Assembly (NCBI RefSeq): GCF_003633755.1
Contig: NZ_RBIL01000002.1
Coordinates: 1,426,001 to 1,490,000 of the forward strand
Source: Solirubrobacter pauli
GTDB taxonomy: Bacteria > Actinomycetota > Thermoleophilia > Solirubrobacterales > Solirubrobacteraceae
Length of the DNA stretch: 64,000 nt
Direction of reading: 5' to 3'
Shown: one piece after another, positions 16,806 through 23,910 of the stretch
Layout: every line of letters starts with the position of its first letter
Numbering within the stretch: position 1 is the stretch's first letter
Program-made: the position numbers and the translations under genes
The notes under the pieces: generated by a model
Databases searched by the model: none
What the model was told of the DNA's origin: nothing
What the model saw: only the letters and a program-made list of their open reading frames with translations

Positions 16806-16808
16806 ACC

Positions 16809-18419
16809 ATGCTCAAGGGCACCGACCTCACGCAGTCCCACGACGGGGCGCCGCTCTTCGACGGCCTCTCGCTCACCCTCGACGACGGCGCGCGTGCCGC
16901 GCTCGTCGGCCCCAACGGCGTCGGCAAGACGACGCTGCTGCGCGTGCTGGCGGGCGTTGATCGTCCCGAGCGCGGCGCGGTCGCGCTCGGCGCGCACGAC
17001 CGCGCGGGCTACCTCCCGCAGGACGTGCTCGACCCACGGGCGACGATCGACGACCTCTTGCGACGAGCGCTCGGGGAGGTGTGGGAGGTCCGGCTCGAGC
17101 TCGACGCGCACGAGCTGGATCTGACCGACCTGGACGCATACGGGGACGCGCAGGAGCGCTTCGAGGCGCTCGGCGGCTGGGCGCTCGAGGCCCGGCTGGA
17201 CGAGGCGCGCCGCCGGCTGGGCATCGAGCACCTGCCGCGCTCGAAGCGGCTCGGCGAGCTCAGCGGCGGCGAGGCCGCTCGCTGCCTGCTGGCCTCGGTC
17301 CTGCTCGGCGACCCGACCGTGCTCCTGCTCGACGAGCCGACCAACCACCTGGACGCCGACGGCCGCGCATGGCTGTCGGAGTGGCTCTCCGGCTTCGACG
17401 GCACGCTCCTGACCGTCTCCCACGATCGCGACTTCCTCGACGCGACCGTCGACCGCGTCTACGAGCTCTCACCCGCCGGGCTCGAGGCCTACGAAGGTGG
17501 CTACACGGCCTACCGGGAGGAGCGGGAGCGGCGGCGCGAACGGCTCACGCTGGTCGTCGAGGCGCAGGAGAAGAAGCGCCGCCGGCTGGAGGCCGACATC
17601 GCCATGACCGCGCGCCAGGCGCAGTGGACCGAGCGCACCGTCAGCCGCGCGGAGGCGCCCAAGCTCAAGCGCTACGCGAAGAAGGTGGCCAAGAAGTCCA
17701 AGGCGAGGGAGCACCGGCTGCAGCGCGAGATGGCGGCCGAGACGTGGGTGCGCGCGCCGCGCGAACCCGCCGCGTTCAAGGTCCAGCTCGAGAGCGAGGG
17801 CTCCGGGAAACGGCTGGTCACGGCGCTGCGCGGCGTGACCGTGCCGGGCGTCCTGGACAACGTCGACCTGACCCTCCATGCGGGCGACCGCGTGGCGCTC
17901 ATCGGGCCGAACGGCTCCGGGAAGAGCACGTTGCTGCACGTGCTGAGCGGACGCGTGACGCCGGCCTCCGGCGAGGTGGACGTGCGCGGCGAGACGCGGC
18001 TGCTGCCGCAGGTGGGCGTCGTCGACGTCCCGCTCGGCCACGCGGCCGACATCGGGCTGCTGACCTGGTTCCGGTCCCAGACCGACCTGCCGGAGGCGGA
18101 AGCGCGAACGCTGCTGGCGCACTACCGCCTCGGCAGCGAGGCCATCGACCGTCCGTTGGCGCGGCTCTCGCCGGGTGAGCGGACGCGCGTGCACGTGGCG
18201 GCGATCGTCGGCGGCGGCGCCGAGCTGATCCTGCTCGACGAGCCGACCAACCACCTGGACTTCGACACGCTCGAGGTGATCGAGGCGGCGCTGGGCGCGT
18301 ACCGCGGGACGCTCGTGGTGGCGACCCACGACCGCCCCCTGATCGACGCGATCGGCTGTGACCGCGTCCTCGAAGTCCACGATGGCCACGTGCAGGAGGT
18401 GGGTATGCGCGTGCGATGA
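16809..18419 (+). CDS. ABC-F family ribosome-associated ATPase (possible antibiotic-resistance type)
   Basis: A 536-residue soluble protein with two ABC ATPase domains and no membrane segments. Walker A GPNGVGKTT (about 35-43), signature LSGGEAARC and Walker B LLLDEPTNHLD lie in the first half. Walker A GPNGSGKST (about 367-375), signature LSPGERTR and Walker B ILLDEPTNHLD lie in the second. The basic helical linker between them (about 240-320, K/R/E-rich) matches the interdomain P-site tRNA-interacting motif of ABC-F proteins, which act on the ribosome. ATG 16809 is used because AAGGA lies upstream; the frame stays open to 16689. The structured leader hints at an inducible resistance role, but sequence alone cannot separate this from housekeeping relatives. 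Confidence 0.9.
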   Translation: MLKGTDLTQSHDGAPLFDGLSLTLDDGARAALVGPNGVGKTTLLRVLAGVDRPERGAVALGAHDRAGYLPQDVLDPRATIDDLLRRALGEVWEVRLELDAHELDLTDLDAYGDAQERFEALGGWALEARLDEARRRLGIEHLPRSKRLGELSGGEAARCLLASVLLGDPTVLLLDEPTNHLDADGRAWLSEWLSGFDGTLLTVSHDRDFLDATVDRVYELSPAGLEAYEGGYTAYREERERRRERLTLVVEAQEKKRRRLEADIAMTARQAQWTERTVSRAEAPKLKRYAKKVAKKSKAREHRLQREMAAETWVRAPREPAAFKVQLESEGSGKRLVTALRGVTVPGVLDNVDLTLHAGDRVALIGPNGSGKSTLLHVLSGRVTPASGEVDVRGETRLLPQVGVVDVPLGHAADIGLLTWFRSQTDLPEAEARTLLAHYRLGSEAIDRPLARLSPGERTRVHVAAIVGGGAELILLDEPTNHLDFDTLEVIEAALGAYRGTLVVATHDRPLIDAIGCDRVLEVHDGHVQEVGMRVR

Positions 18420-19426
18420 CCGGATTCAGGTACGTCGCGGCCGCCGGGCTGCTTGCGCTCGCCGCTCCGGCGGTGGCGCAGGCGGCCGGTCCGGCCTGCG
18501 GCGCCACGATCACGTCGGACACACGCCTGCGCGCGGACCTCGTCGACTGCCCGGCGGACGGGCTCGTGATCGGCGCGGACGACGTCACGCTGGACCTCGG
18601 CCGGCGCACGGTCGACGGCACCGGCGCCGGCGTCGGCGTCCGGGTCGCGGGCCACCGCGGCGTGCGGATCAAGGGCGGGACCGTGCGCGAGTTCGGCGTC
18701 GGCCTCGCGCTCGACGACGCCGACGGCGCACGCGTGAGCGCCCTGACCGTCACCGGCATCGCCGGGCGCGGCATCGACCTGGCCGACGGCAGCGACGGCA
18801 ACGACTTCACCGCGGTCCGCTCGACCGGCAATCGCACCGGGTTCGCCGTCACCGGGTCCACCGGCAACCGGCTCCGGCTCAGCGACCTGTCGGGCAACGC
18901 GGTGACCGGCGTGCTCGTGTTCGGGTCGGCGAGGACGAAGGTCCAGGGCAACCGCGTGGTCGACAACGCGGGCAACGGGATCGCGTTCGTCGAGGGCTCG
19001 ACGGGCAACGAGGCGTCCGCGAACGTCGTCCGCGGCTCGGTCACCAGCCTGTGGATCGACACCTCCGACCGCAACGTCCTCGCGCTCAACCGCGTGTCCG
19101 GTGGCGGTGACGGCGTCCTCGTCGCCGGCGACGGCAACGTCGTCACCGGCAACGCGATCGACCGCTCCGTCGGCGGCTGCGAGGGCTGCTTCGGCTACGG
19201 GATCGGCGTCACCGCCGGCGCCGGCAACGTCGTGAAGGCGAACCTGGTGACGCGCTCGGCCGGGCCGCTGGACATCTTCGCGGCTGCCGGGACCGTCGCC
19301 GACGGCCACGGCAACCGCGCCGCGCGCTGCGAGGGCGTCAGCTGTGGCTCGCGGCCACGGGGCTCAGGGCGAACGCCTCGGCCAGAAGCGCATAGGAACG
19401 GCGGCGGGCGTCGTGGTCAAAGGTGA
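18416..19426 (+). CDS. Secreted right-handed beta-helix (NosD-like) protein
   Basis: A 336-residue exported protein with signal peptide MTGFRYVAAAGLLALAAPAVA and cleavage near AQAAG. Residues 45-300 consist of short repeats with the rhythm G-N-x-V/F ... G-V/I-x-V of parallel beta-helix rungs (GNRLRLSDLSGNAVTGVLVF, GNRVVDNAGNGIAFV, GNVVTGNAIDRSVGG). The start codon overlaps the ABC-F stop (ATGA), so the two are co-translated, an odd pairing. The last 35 residues are Arg/Gly-rich and encoded opposite the end of the convergent oxidoreductase gene (89-nt overlap), so the C-terminus may be a recent extension. No catalytic residues of a polysaccharide lyase are evident. Confidence 0.82.
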   Translation: MTGFRYVAAAGLLALAAPAVAQAAGPACGATITSDTRLRADLVDCPADGLVIGADDVTLDLGRRTVDGTGAGVGVRVAGHRGVRIKGGTVREFGVGLALDDADGARVSALTVTGIAGRGIDLADGSDGNDFTAVRSTGNRTGFAVTGSTGNRLRLSDLSGNAVTGVLVFGSARTKVQGNRVVDNAGNGIAFVEGSTGNEASANVVRGSVTSLWIDTSDRNVLALNRVSGGGDGVLVAGDGNVVTGNAIDRSVGGCEGCFGYGIGVTAGAGNVVKANLVTRSAGPLDIFAAAGTVADGHGNRAARCEGVSCGSRPRGSGRTPRPEAHRNGGGRRGQR

Positions 19427-20360
19427 TCGTGACCACGATCGCCTCCTGCGCGCCGTACTCCGCGGCCACGGCCTCGATGCCCGCGCGGACCTGATCGGGC
19501 GTGCCGACGAGCGCGCGGCGCGACCGCGCCTTGCGCTTGTCGGCCTCGTCGAGCTGCTCGAGGAAGCGCACCGCGGTGTCAGGCGGCGGCACCTCGATCA
19601 GCCGGCCGCGGCGGAGCATCGCGAACGCCATCTGGCTCGAGGTGGCGAGCCGGACGGCCTCCTCCTCGGTGTCGGCGGCCAGCGCCCACACGGCGACGGC
19701 GGTGCGCGGCGCGTCCAGCCGCACGCCGTCCTTGAACTCCCGCGCGTACAGCTGCGCGATGTCCGCGCCCTTCGGGTTGATGAAGTCCGCGAACGCGTAC
19801 GGCAGGCCCAGCTCCGCCGCCCACACGGCCGACTGCGGTGAGGAGCCGAGCAGCCAGGGCTCGGGCGTCTCGGGCCGGCCGGGCAGCATCTTCTGCAGGC
19901 GCGCGAGCGGGTTGGAGACCTTGATCGTGCCCTCGAAGTACGCGAGCAGCTCACGCAGCTGCTCGGGGAAGTCGTCGGGCAGCGCCTGCGTGCGGTCGCG
20001 CTGCAGGGCGTGCGTGGTCATCGGGTCGGTGCCCGCGGCACGGCCGAGCCCGAGGTCGATCCGCCCGGGGTACAGGCCGGCGAGCACGCTGAACGTCTCC
20101 GCGACCTTGAACGGGCTGTAGTGCGGCAGCATCACGCCGCCGCTGCCGACGCGGATGCGCTCCGTGGCGGCCGCGATCGGCCCGATCAGCGCCTCCGGGC
20201 TCGGGCCCGCGAGCATCGGCCCGCCGTGGTGCTCGGCGACCCAATAGCGGTGATAGCCGAGCTGATCGGCCAGGCGCGCGAGGTCGAGCGTGTTGTGCAG
20301 CGCCTGCGACCCGGTCGTCCCTTCCGCGATCGGCGATTGATCGAGGACGCTGAGCAGCAT
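19338..20360 (-). CDS. LLM-class flavin-dependent oxidoreductase (bacterial luciferase-like)
   Basis: A 340-residue TIM-barrel flavoenzyme. The N-terminus MLLSVLDQSPIAEG, YWVAEHHGGPMLAGPSPE (about 37-54), IRVGSGGVMLPHYSP (about 68-82) and LYPGRIDLGLGRAAGTDP (about 95-112) match the F420/FMN luciferase-like family, subgroup MsnO8. The ATG at 20360 is preferred because homologous proteins begin at this point; the frame itself continues upstream to 20408. It is divergent from the SMP-30 gene, and the two starts are only 25 nt apart. The substrate is unknown. Confidence 0.92.
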   Translation of the reverse strand: MLLSVLDQSPIAEGTTGSQALHNTLDLARLADQLGYHRYWVAEHHGGPMLAGPSPEALIGPIAAATERIRVGSGGVMLPHYSPFKVAETFSVLAGLYPGRIDLGLGRAAGTDPMTTHALQRDRTQALPDDFPEQLRELLAYFEGTIKVSNPLARLQKMLPGRPETPEPWLLGSSPQSAVWAAELGLPYAFADFINPKGADIAQLYAREFKDGVRLDAPRTAVAVWALAADTEEEAVRLATSSQMAFAMLRRGRLIEVPPPDTAVRFLEQLDEADKRKARSRRALVGTPDQVRAGIEAVAAEYGAQEAIVVTITFDHDARRRSYALLAEAFALSPVAASHS

Positions 20361-20385
20361 GCGATCCAGGATAGGGTCCGGCCGC

Positions 20386-21276
20386 ATGGGAGCGAGAGAG
20401 CTGCGCACGCTGGTCGAGGGCGGGTCCTTCTTCGAAGGGCCGCGCTGGCATGAGGGGCGCTGGTGGGTGTCCGACTTCTACACCCACTCGGTCCGCACGG
20501 TCGACCCGGAGACGGGCGCCGACGCGGTCGTGCTGGAGGTGCCGGGTCAGCCGTCCGGGCTGGGGTGGCTGCCGGACGGGTCGCTGCTGGTGTCCTCGAT
20601 GACCGACCACCGGCTGCTGCGGCGCACGCCGGACGGGGACGTGCACGTCCACGCCGACGTGACCGAGCACTGCGGCGGCCACCTGAATGACCTGATCGTC
20701 GACGGGGAAGGCCGGGCCTATGCCGGCAACTTCGGCTTCGACCTGATGAACCTGGCCGCCCCCGAGCCGACGTCGCTCGTCCGGGTGGACCCCGACGGCA
20801 CCGTGCATCGCGAGGGCGGCGACCTCTGGTTCCCGAACGCGATGATGATCTCCGGGGACACGCTGATCGTCGCCGAGACGTTCGGCGGCGGCCTGTCGGC
20901 CTTCACCATCGCCGCCGACGGGTCCCTGACCGACCAGCGCGTCTGGGGGCAGATCGCCCCGCGGGTGGAGCCGGGCAGCGTCGAGGAGATGCTTCCGAAC
21001 CTCGGCTACGCGCCCGACGGCTGCACGCTGGACGCCGAGGGGCACGTGTGGGCCGCGGACGGCCTCGGCGGCCCGCTGTGCCGGATCGCGCCCGGTGGCG
21101 ACATCGTCGACGAGATCGAGTTGCCGGAGGACCTCGCCGTGTTCGCCTGCCAGCTCGGCGGGGACGACGGGCGCACGCTGCTGATGTGCGCCGCGCCCGA
21201 CTTCCTGGAGGTCAACCGCCGCGACGCCCGCGAGGCCGCCCTGCTCACCACGACCGTGGAGGTCCCAGCCGCATGA
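20386..21276 (+). CDS. SMP-30/gluconolactonase-family lactonase
   Basis: A 296-residue six-bladed beta-propeller. The expected metal ligands are visible: Glu in FFEGPRWHE (about 17), Asn in WFPNAMMIS (about 148) and Asp in YAPDGCTLDAEG (about 208), with HLNDLIVDGEG between them. Members hydrolyse sugar or other lactones in the cytoplasm with a divalent metal. The ATG at 20386 is chosen as the first Met before the first blade; the frame is open to 20359. The HbpS-like gene overlaps its stop by 4 nt, forming a two-gene operon. Confidence 0.9.
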   Translation: MGARELRTLVEGGSFFEGPRWHEGRWWVSDFYTHSVRTVDPETGADAVVLEVPGQPSGLGWLPDGSLLVSSMTDHRLLRRTPDGDVHVHADVTEHCGGHLNDLIVDGEGRAYAGNFGFDLMNLAAPEPTSLVRVDPDGTVHREGGDLWFPNAMMISGDTLIVAETFGGGLSAFTIAADGSLTDQRVWGQIAPRVEPGSVEEMLPNLGYAPDGCTLDAEGHVWAADGLGGPLCRIAPGGDIVDEIELPEDLAVFACQLGGDDGRTLLMCAAPDFLEVNRRDAREAALLTTTVEVPAA

Positions 21277-21665
21277 TCACCCTCGAACGCGCCCAGTCCC
21301 TGATCGCCGCCGGCATCGAGGAGGCGACGTCGCAGGGCTTGGCGCTCGCGTTCGCCGTCGTCGACCCCGCCGGCCATCTCGTCGCGTCGGCGCGCATGGA
21401 CGGCGCCCCCTGGATCGCCCCGGACGTCGCGCTGGGGAAGGCCTGGACGGCCGCCGCCTACGGCGCGCCGAGCGCCGCCCAGGGCGAGAAGATGCAGTCG
21501 CTGCACGCCTTCTCGGCGTCGATCTCCGTCGCCACCGGTGGCCGTTACACGCCGCAGATCGGCGGCCTGCCGATCACCGACGGCGGCTCGGTGATCGGCG
21601 CGATGGGCGCAAGCGGCGGCACGGGTCAGCAGGACGAGGACGTGGTCCGCACCGCGATCGGCTGA
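21273..21665 (+). CDS. HbpS/GlcG-like heme-binding domain protein
   Basis: A 130-residue protein of the GlcG/HbpS (DUF336) fold: MITLERAQSLIAAGIEEA at the start, LAFAVVDPAGHLVASARMDG at about 24-43, ALGKAWTAAAYG, and the Gly-rich end GGLPITDGGSVIGAMGASGG. The family includes heme-degrading or redox-sensing HbpS and the glycolate-operon GlcG, and many members have no known role. The ATG overlaps the lactonase stop (ATGA), so the pair is co-translated and may serve one pathway. Confidence 0.9.
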   Translation: MITLERAQSLIAAGIEEATSQGLALAFAVVDPAGHLVASARMDGAPWIAPDVALGKAWTAAAYGAPSAAQGEKMQSLHAFSASISVATGGRYTPQIGGLPITDGGSVIGAMGASGGTGQQDEDVVRTAIG

Positions 21666-21667
21666 CT

Positions 21668-22516
21668 TCAGCGCGCGACGCGCTCCGGCTCCGCGGTCGG
21701 CAGGGCCGCGGAGACCAGGAGGGCGAGCTTGCCGGCGTCCGCCGAGCCGGCGTCGGGGTGGTAGACGACGAGCATCAGCCCGTCGGCGCCGTCGATGGCC
21801 AGCCGCTCGCGGTTGAGCGTCATCGCCCCGACCTGCGGGTGGTCGAGCCGCAGCGGCGTGCCGCGCTGGCCACGCACCTCGTGGCGCGCCCAGAGCTGGC
21901 GGAACCGTGGGCTCGCCAGGGTCAGCTCGCCCGTGAGCTCGATGAAGCGCGGGTCGTCGATGTCGTTGCCGACCGCCTGGCGGAGGTTCGCGACGAAGCA
22001 CTCCGTCACGGTCTCCCACTCGGGATGCAGCGCCTGCTCGGCGGGGTCCAGGAACAGGTCGCGGAGCTGGTTGCCGCCGGCCGCGAGGCTGGGCGACAGC
22101 GCACGGGCGGCGCCGTTGGAGGCGAGGATGTCGAAGTACCGGTCCTCGATGAAGGCCGGCTGGGTGAGGGACTCGAGCAGCTTGAGCGCGCCCGCGGGCA
22201 CCGTCGGCTTGCGTGGACGCGGCGTGCGCCGCCGCGGGACCTCGGCGACCAGCGTCAGCAGGTGGGCGAAGTGGTCATCGTCGAGCTCCAGCACGCGGGC
22301 GATCGACTCGAGCACCTGCAGCGACGGCCTGCGGTCGCGTCCCCGCTCGAGCCGGAGGTAGTAGTCGGCGCTGATGCCCGCGAGCATCGCGACCTCCTCG
22401 CGCCGGAGCCCGGGCACGCGCCGCACGCCGCCGCCGGGGATGCCGGCCCGCTCGGGCGTGACCAGCTCGCGCCGGGCGCGCAGGAACTCGCCGAGGGCGT
22501 TGGTCGACTGGCTCAT
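21668..22516 (-). CDS. XRE-type helix-turn-helix regulator with MmyB-like ligand domain
   Basis: A 282-residue regulator. Residues 8-75 form the helix-turn-helix (LGEFLRARRELV ... RRVPGLRREEVAMLAGISAD, YYLRLERGRDRRPS). Residues 105-275 match the MmyB-like PAS-type ligand-binding domain (ILASNGAARALSPSL, LRLDHPQVGAMTLNRERL, LMLVVYHPDAGS). In actinobacteria this pair usually represses a divergent short-chain dehydrogenase gene in response to a fatty acid or other small ligand, and such a gene starts 72 nt away. The ATG at 22516 is the first Met of the HTH domain. Confidence 0.92.
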   Translation of the reverse strand: MSQSTNALGEFLRARRELVTPERAGIPGGGVRRVPGLRREEVAMLAGISADYYLRLERGRDRRPSLQVLESIARVLELDDDHFAHLLTLVAEVPRRRTPRPRKPTVPAGALKLLESLTQPAFIEDRYFDILASNGAARALSPSLAAGGNQLRDLFLDPAEQALHPEWETVTECFVANLRQAVGNDIDDPRFIELTGELTLASPRFRQLWARHEVRGQRGTPLRLDHPQVGAMTLNRERLAIDGADGLMLVVYHPDAGSADAGKLALLVSAALPTAEPERVAR

Positions 22517-22535
22517 GCGGCTCAGCTTAGGCCGC
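22517..22535. promoter_or_regulatory. Short dyad in the XRE/SDR divergent promoter
   Basis: GCGGC (22517-22521) and GCCGC (22531-22535) flank a 9-nt AT-richer spacer immediately before the XRE start. This is a possible autoregulatory operator, weak because the arms are short in a GC-rich genome. Confidence 0.25.
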
Positions 22536-22588
22536 TTACGCAAGATTAGGGAGGGTCCTCGCAGGCCCCAGGCTGAAGGGGGCTCTGG

Positions 22589-23305
22589 ATGCGTCGTGCG
22601 AACGCGCCCAGCATGGCCGTCATGACCGTGACGCTGATCACCGGTGCCAACAAGGGCATCGGCTTCGAGACCGCCAAGCAGCTCCAGGAGCTGGGCCACA
22701 CCGTCTATGTCGGCGCACGTGACGCCGAGCGCGGCGAGCGCGCCGCGGCCGCGCTGGGCGCGCGGTTCGTGCCGCTCGACGTGACCGACGACGCGTCGGT
22801 GGAGAGCGCCCTGGCCGCGATCGACGCCGCCGAGGGCCGCCTGGACGTGCTGATCCACAACGCCGGCATCCTGGAGACCGAGCTCGGCGCGGCCGGGGCC
22901 CAGCGCTCCTTCGACACCAACGCGGTCGGGATCGTGCGCGTGACCGAGGCGGCGCTCCCGCTCCTGCAGCGCTCGTCGAACCCCAACGTCGTGACCGTCT
23001 CCAGCAGCATGGGCTCGTTCTGGGCGGTGAACAACCCGGAGCGGCCGGAGTCGGGGCTGCCCTTCCCGCTCTACGCGGCGTCCAAGAGCGCGGCGACGAT
23101 GCTGACGGTGCAGTACGCCAAGCTGCACCCGCAGATCAAGTTCAACGCGGTCGAGCCGGGGCCGACGGCCACCGACATGACCGCCGCCTTCGACTTCGGC
23201 CGGCCCGCCGCGGAGAGCGCGCGCGTGGTCGTGCGCCTGGCGACGCTGGACGCCGACGGCCCGACGGGCACGTACACCGACGAGAACGGCACGCTGCCGT
23301 GGTGA
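22589..23305 (+). CDS. Short-chain dehydrogenase/reductase
   Basis: A 238-residue Rossmann-fold oxidoreductase. The cofactor loop TGANKGIGFETAKQL lies at about 18-32, the NAG motif in LIHNAGILE, the catalytic Ser in VVTVSSSMGS and the YAASKSA Tyr/Lys pair near residue 160. C-terminal VEPGPTATDM is typical of classical SDRs. Three in-frame ATGs compete: 22589 has the strong AAGGGGG 6 nt upstream and is used, while 22613 or 22622 would start right at the first strand. It is divergent from the XRE/MmyB regulator, which probably represses it. Confidence 0.92.
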   Translation: MRRANAPSMAVMTVTLITGANKGIGFETAKQLQELGHTVYVGARDAERGERAAAALGARFVPLDVTDDASVESALAAIDAAEGRLDVLIHNAGILETELGAAGAQRSFDTNAVGIVRVTEAALPLLQRSSNPNVVTVSSSMGSFWAVNNPERPESGLPFPLYAASKSAATMLTVQYAKLHPQIKFNAVEPGPTATDMTAAFDFGRPAAESARVVVRLATLDADGPTGTYTDENGTLPW

Positions 23306-23306
23306 G

Positions 23307-23906
23307 TCAGCGCCGCACCACGCGGTAGCGCAGGTGCGTGACGCGGTCGCCTTGCACGGACCGGATCGGGCCTTCCAGGACGTACGGGGCGCCGGTGAGG
23401 CCGGAGAAGAAGGGCGTGCCGGCGCCCAGGACGACGGGGACGAGATCGAGCTGCACCTCGTCGACGATGCCGGCCGCGAGGCCCTGGGCGGCGATCGTGC
23501 CGGCGTTCAGGCCGACGTCCTTGTCGCCGGCGCGGCGCTTGGCGGCGGCGATCGCGTCGTCGAACCCGGTCGTGACGAACTCGTGGTGCTCGCTCTCGCG
23601 CTCCCAGCCGTCCGGGACCGAGTGCGTGACGACGACGTACGGGATGCCGAGCGTGTGGACGCCGCCCCAGCCGTTGGTGATGTCGAACAGATGCCGGCCG
23701 ACGACGAAGCAGCCGGTCTCGGCGATCAGGTCGCGCATGACGCCCGCGCTGGCCTCGGTGACGTTGATCGGGACGTTCTCGCTCGTCGTCTCGATGTGCA
23801 CGTCGCCGTTGCCGTACCACTGGAAGAGGTGCTCGAAGCCGGTCTCGTCCGGCCCGACGATGAAGCCGTCGAGGGAGACGCTGGCGCCGGTGGTGATCTT
23901 GGTCAT
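23307..23906 (-). CDS. Dihydrofolate reductase-family (RibD C-terminal-like) protein
   Basis: A 199-residue NADPH-type reductase fold. MTKITTGASVSLDGFIVGPDE at the N-terminus, GCFVVGRHLFDITNGWGG in the middle, YVVVTHSVPDGWERE and VVLGAGTPFF near the end are the marks of the RibD C-terminal/DHFR-like family common in actinobacteria. These are probably not true dihydrofolate reductases, and their substrates are mostly unknown. The ATG at 23906 follows the stop of the S9 peptidase gene by 4 nt, so the two form an operon. It is convergent with the SDR gene with a 1-nt gap. Confidence 0.88.
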   Translation of the reverse strand: MTKITTGASVSLDGFIVGPDETGFEHLFQWYGNGDVHIETTSENVPINVTEASAGVMRDLIAETGCFVVGRHLFDITNGWGGVHTLGIPYVVVTHSVPDGWERESEHHEFVTTGFDDAIAAAKRRAGDKDVGLNAGTIAAQGLAAGIVDEVQLDLVPVVLGAGTPFFSGLTGAPYVLEGPIRSVQGDRVTHLRYRVVRR

Positions 23907-23910
23907 GCGG

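Noticed and set aside
16689-16808. Upstream N-terminal extension of the ABC-F protein (40 extra codons)
   Set aside because: The extension has no domain character, includes the structured region, and the internal ATG at 16809 has the proper ribosome binding site.
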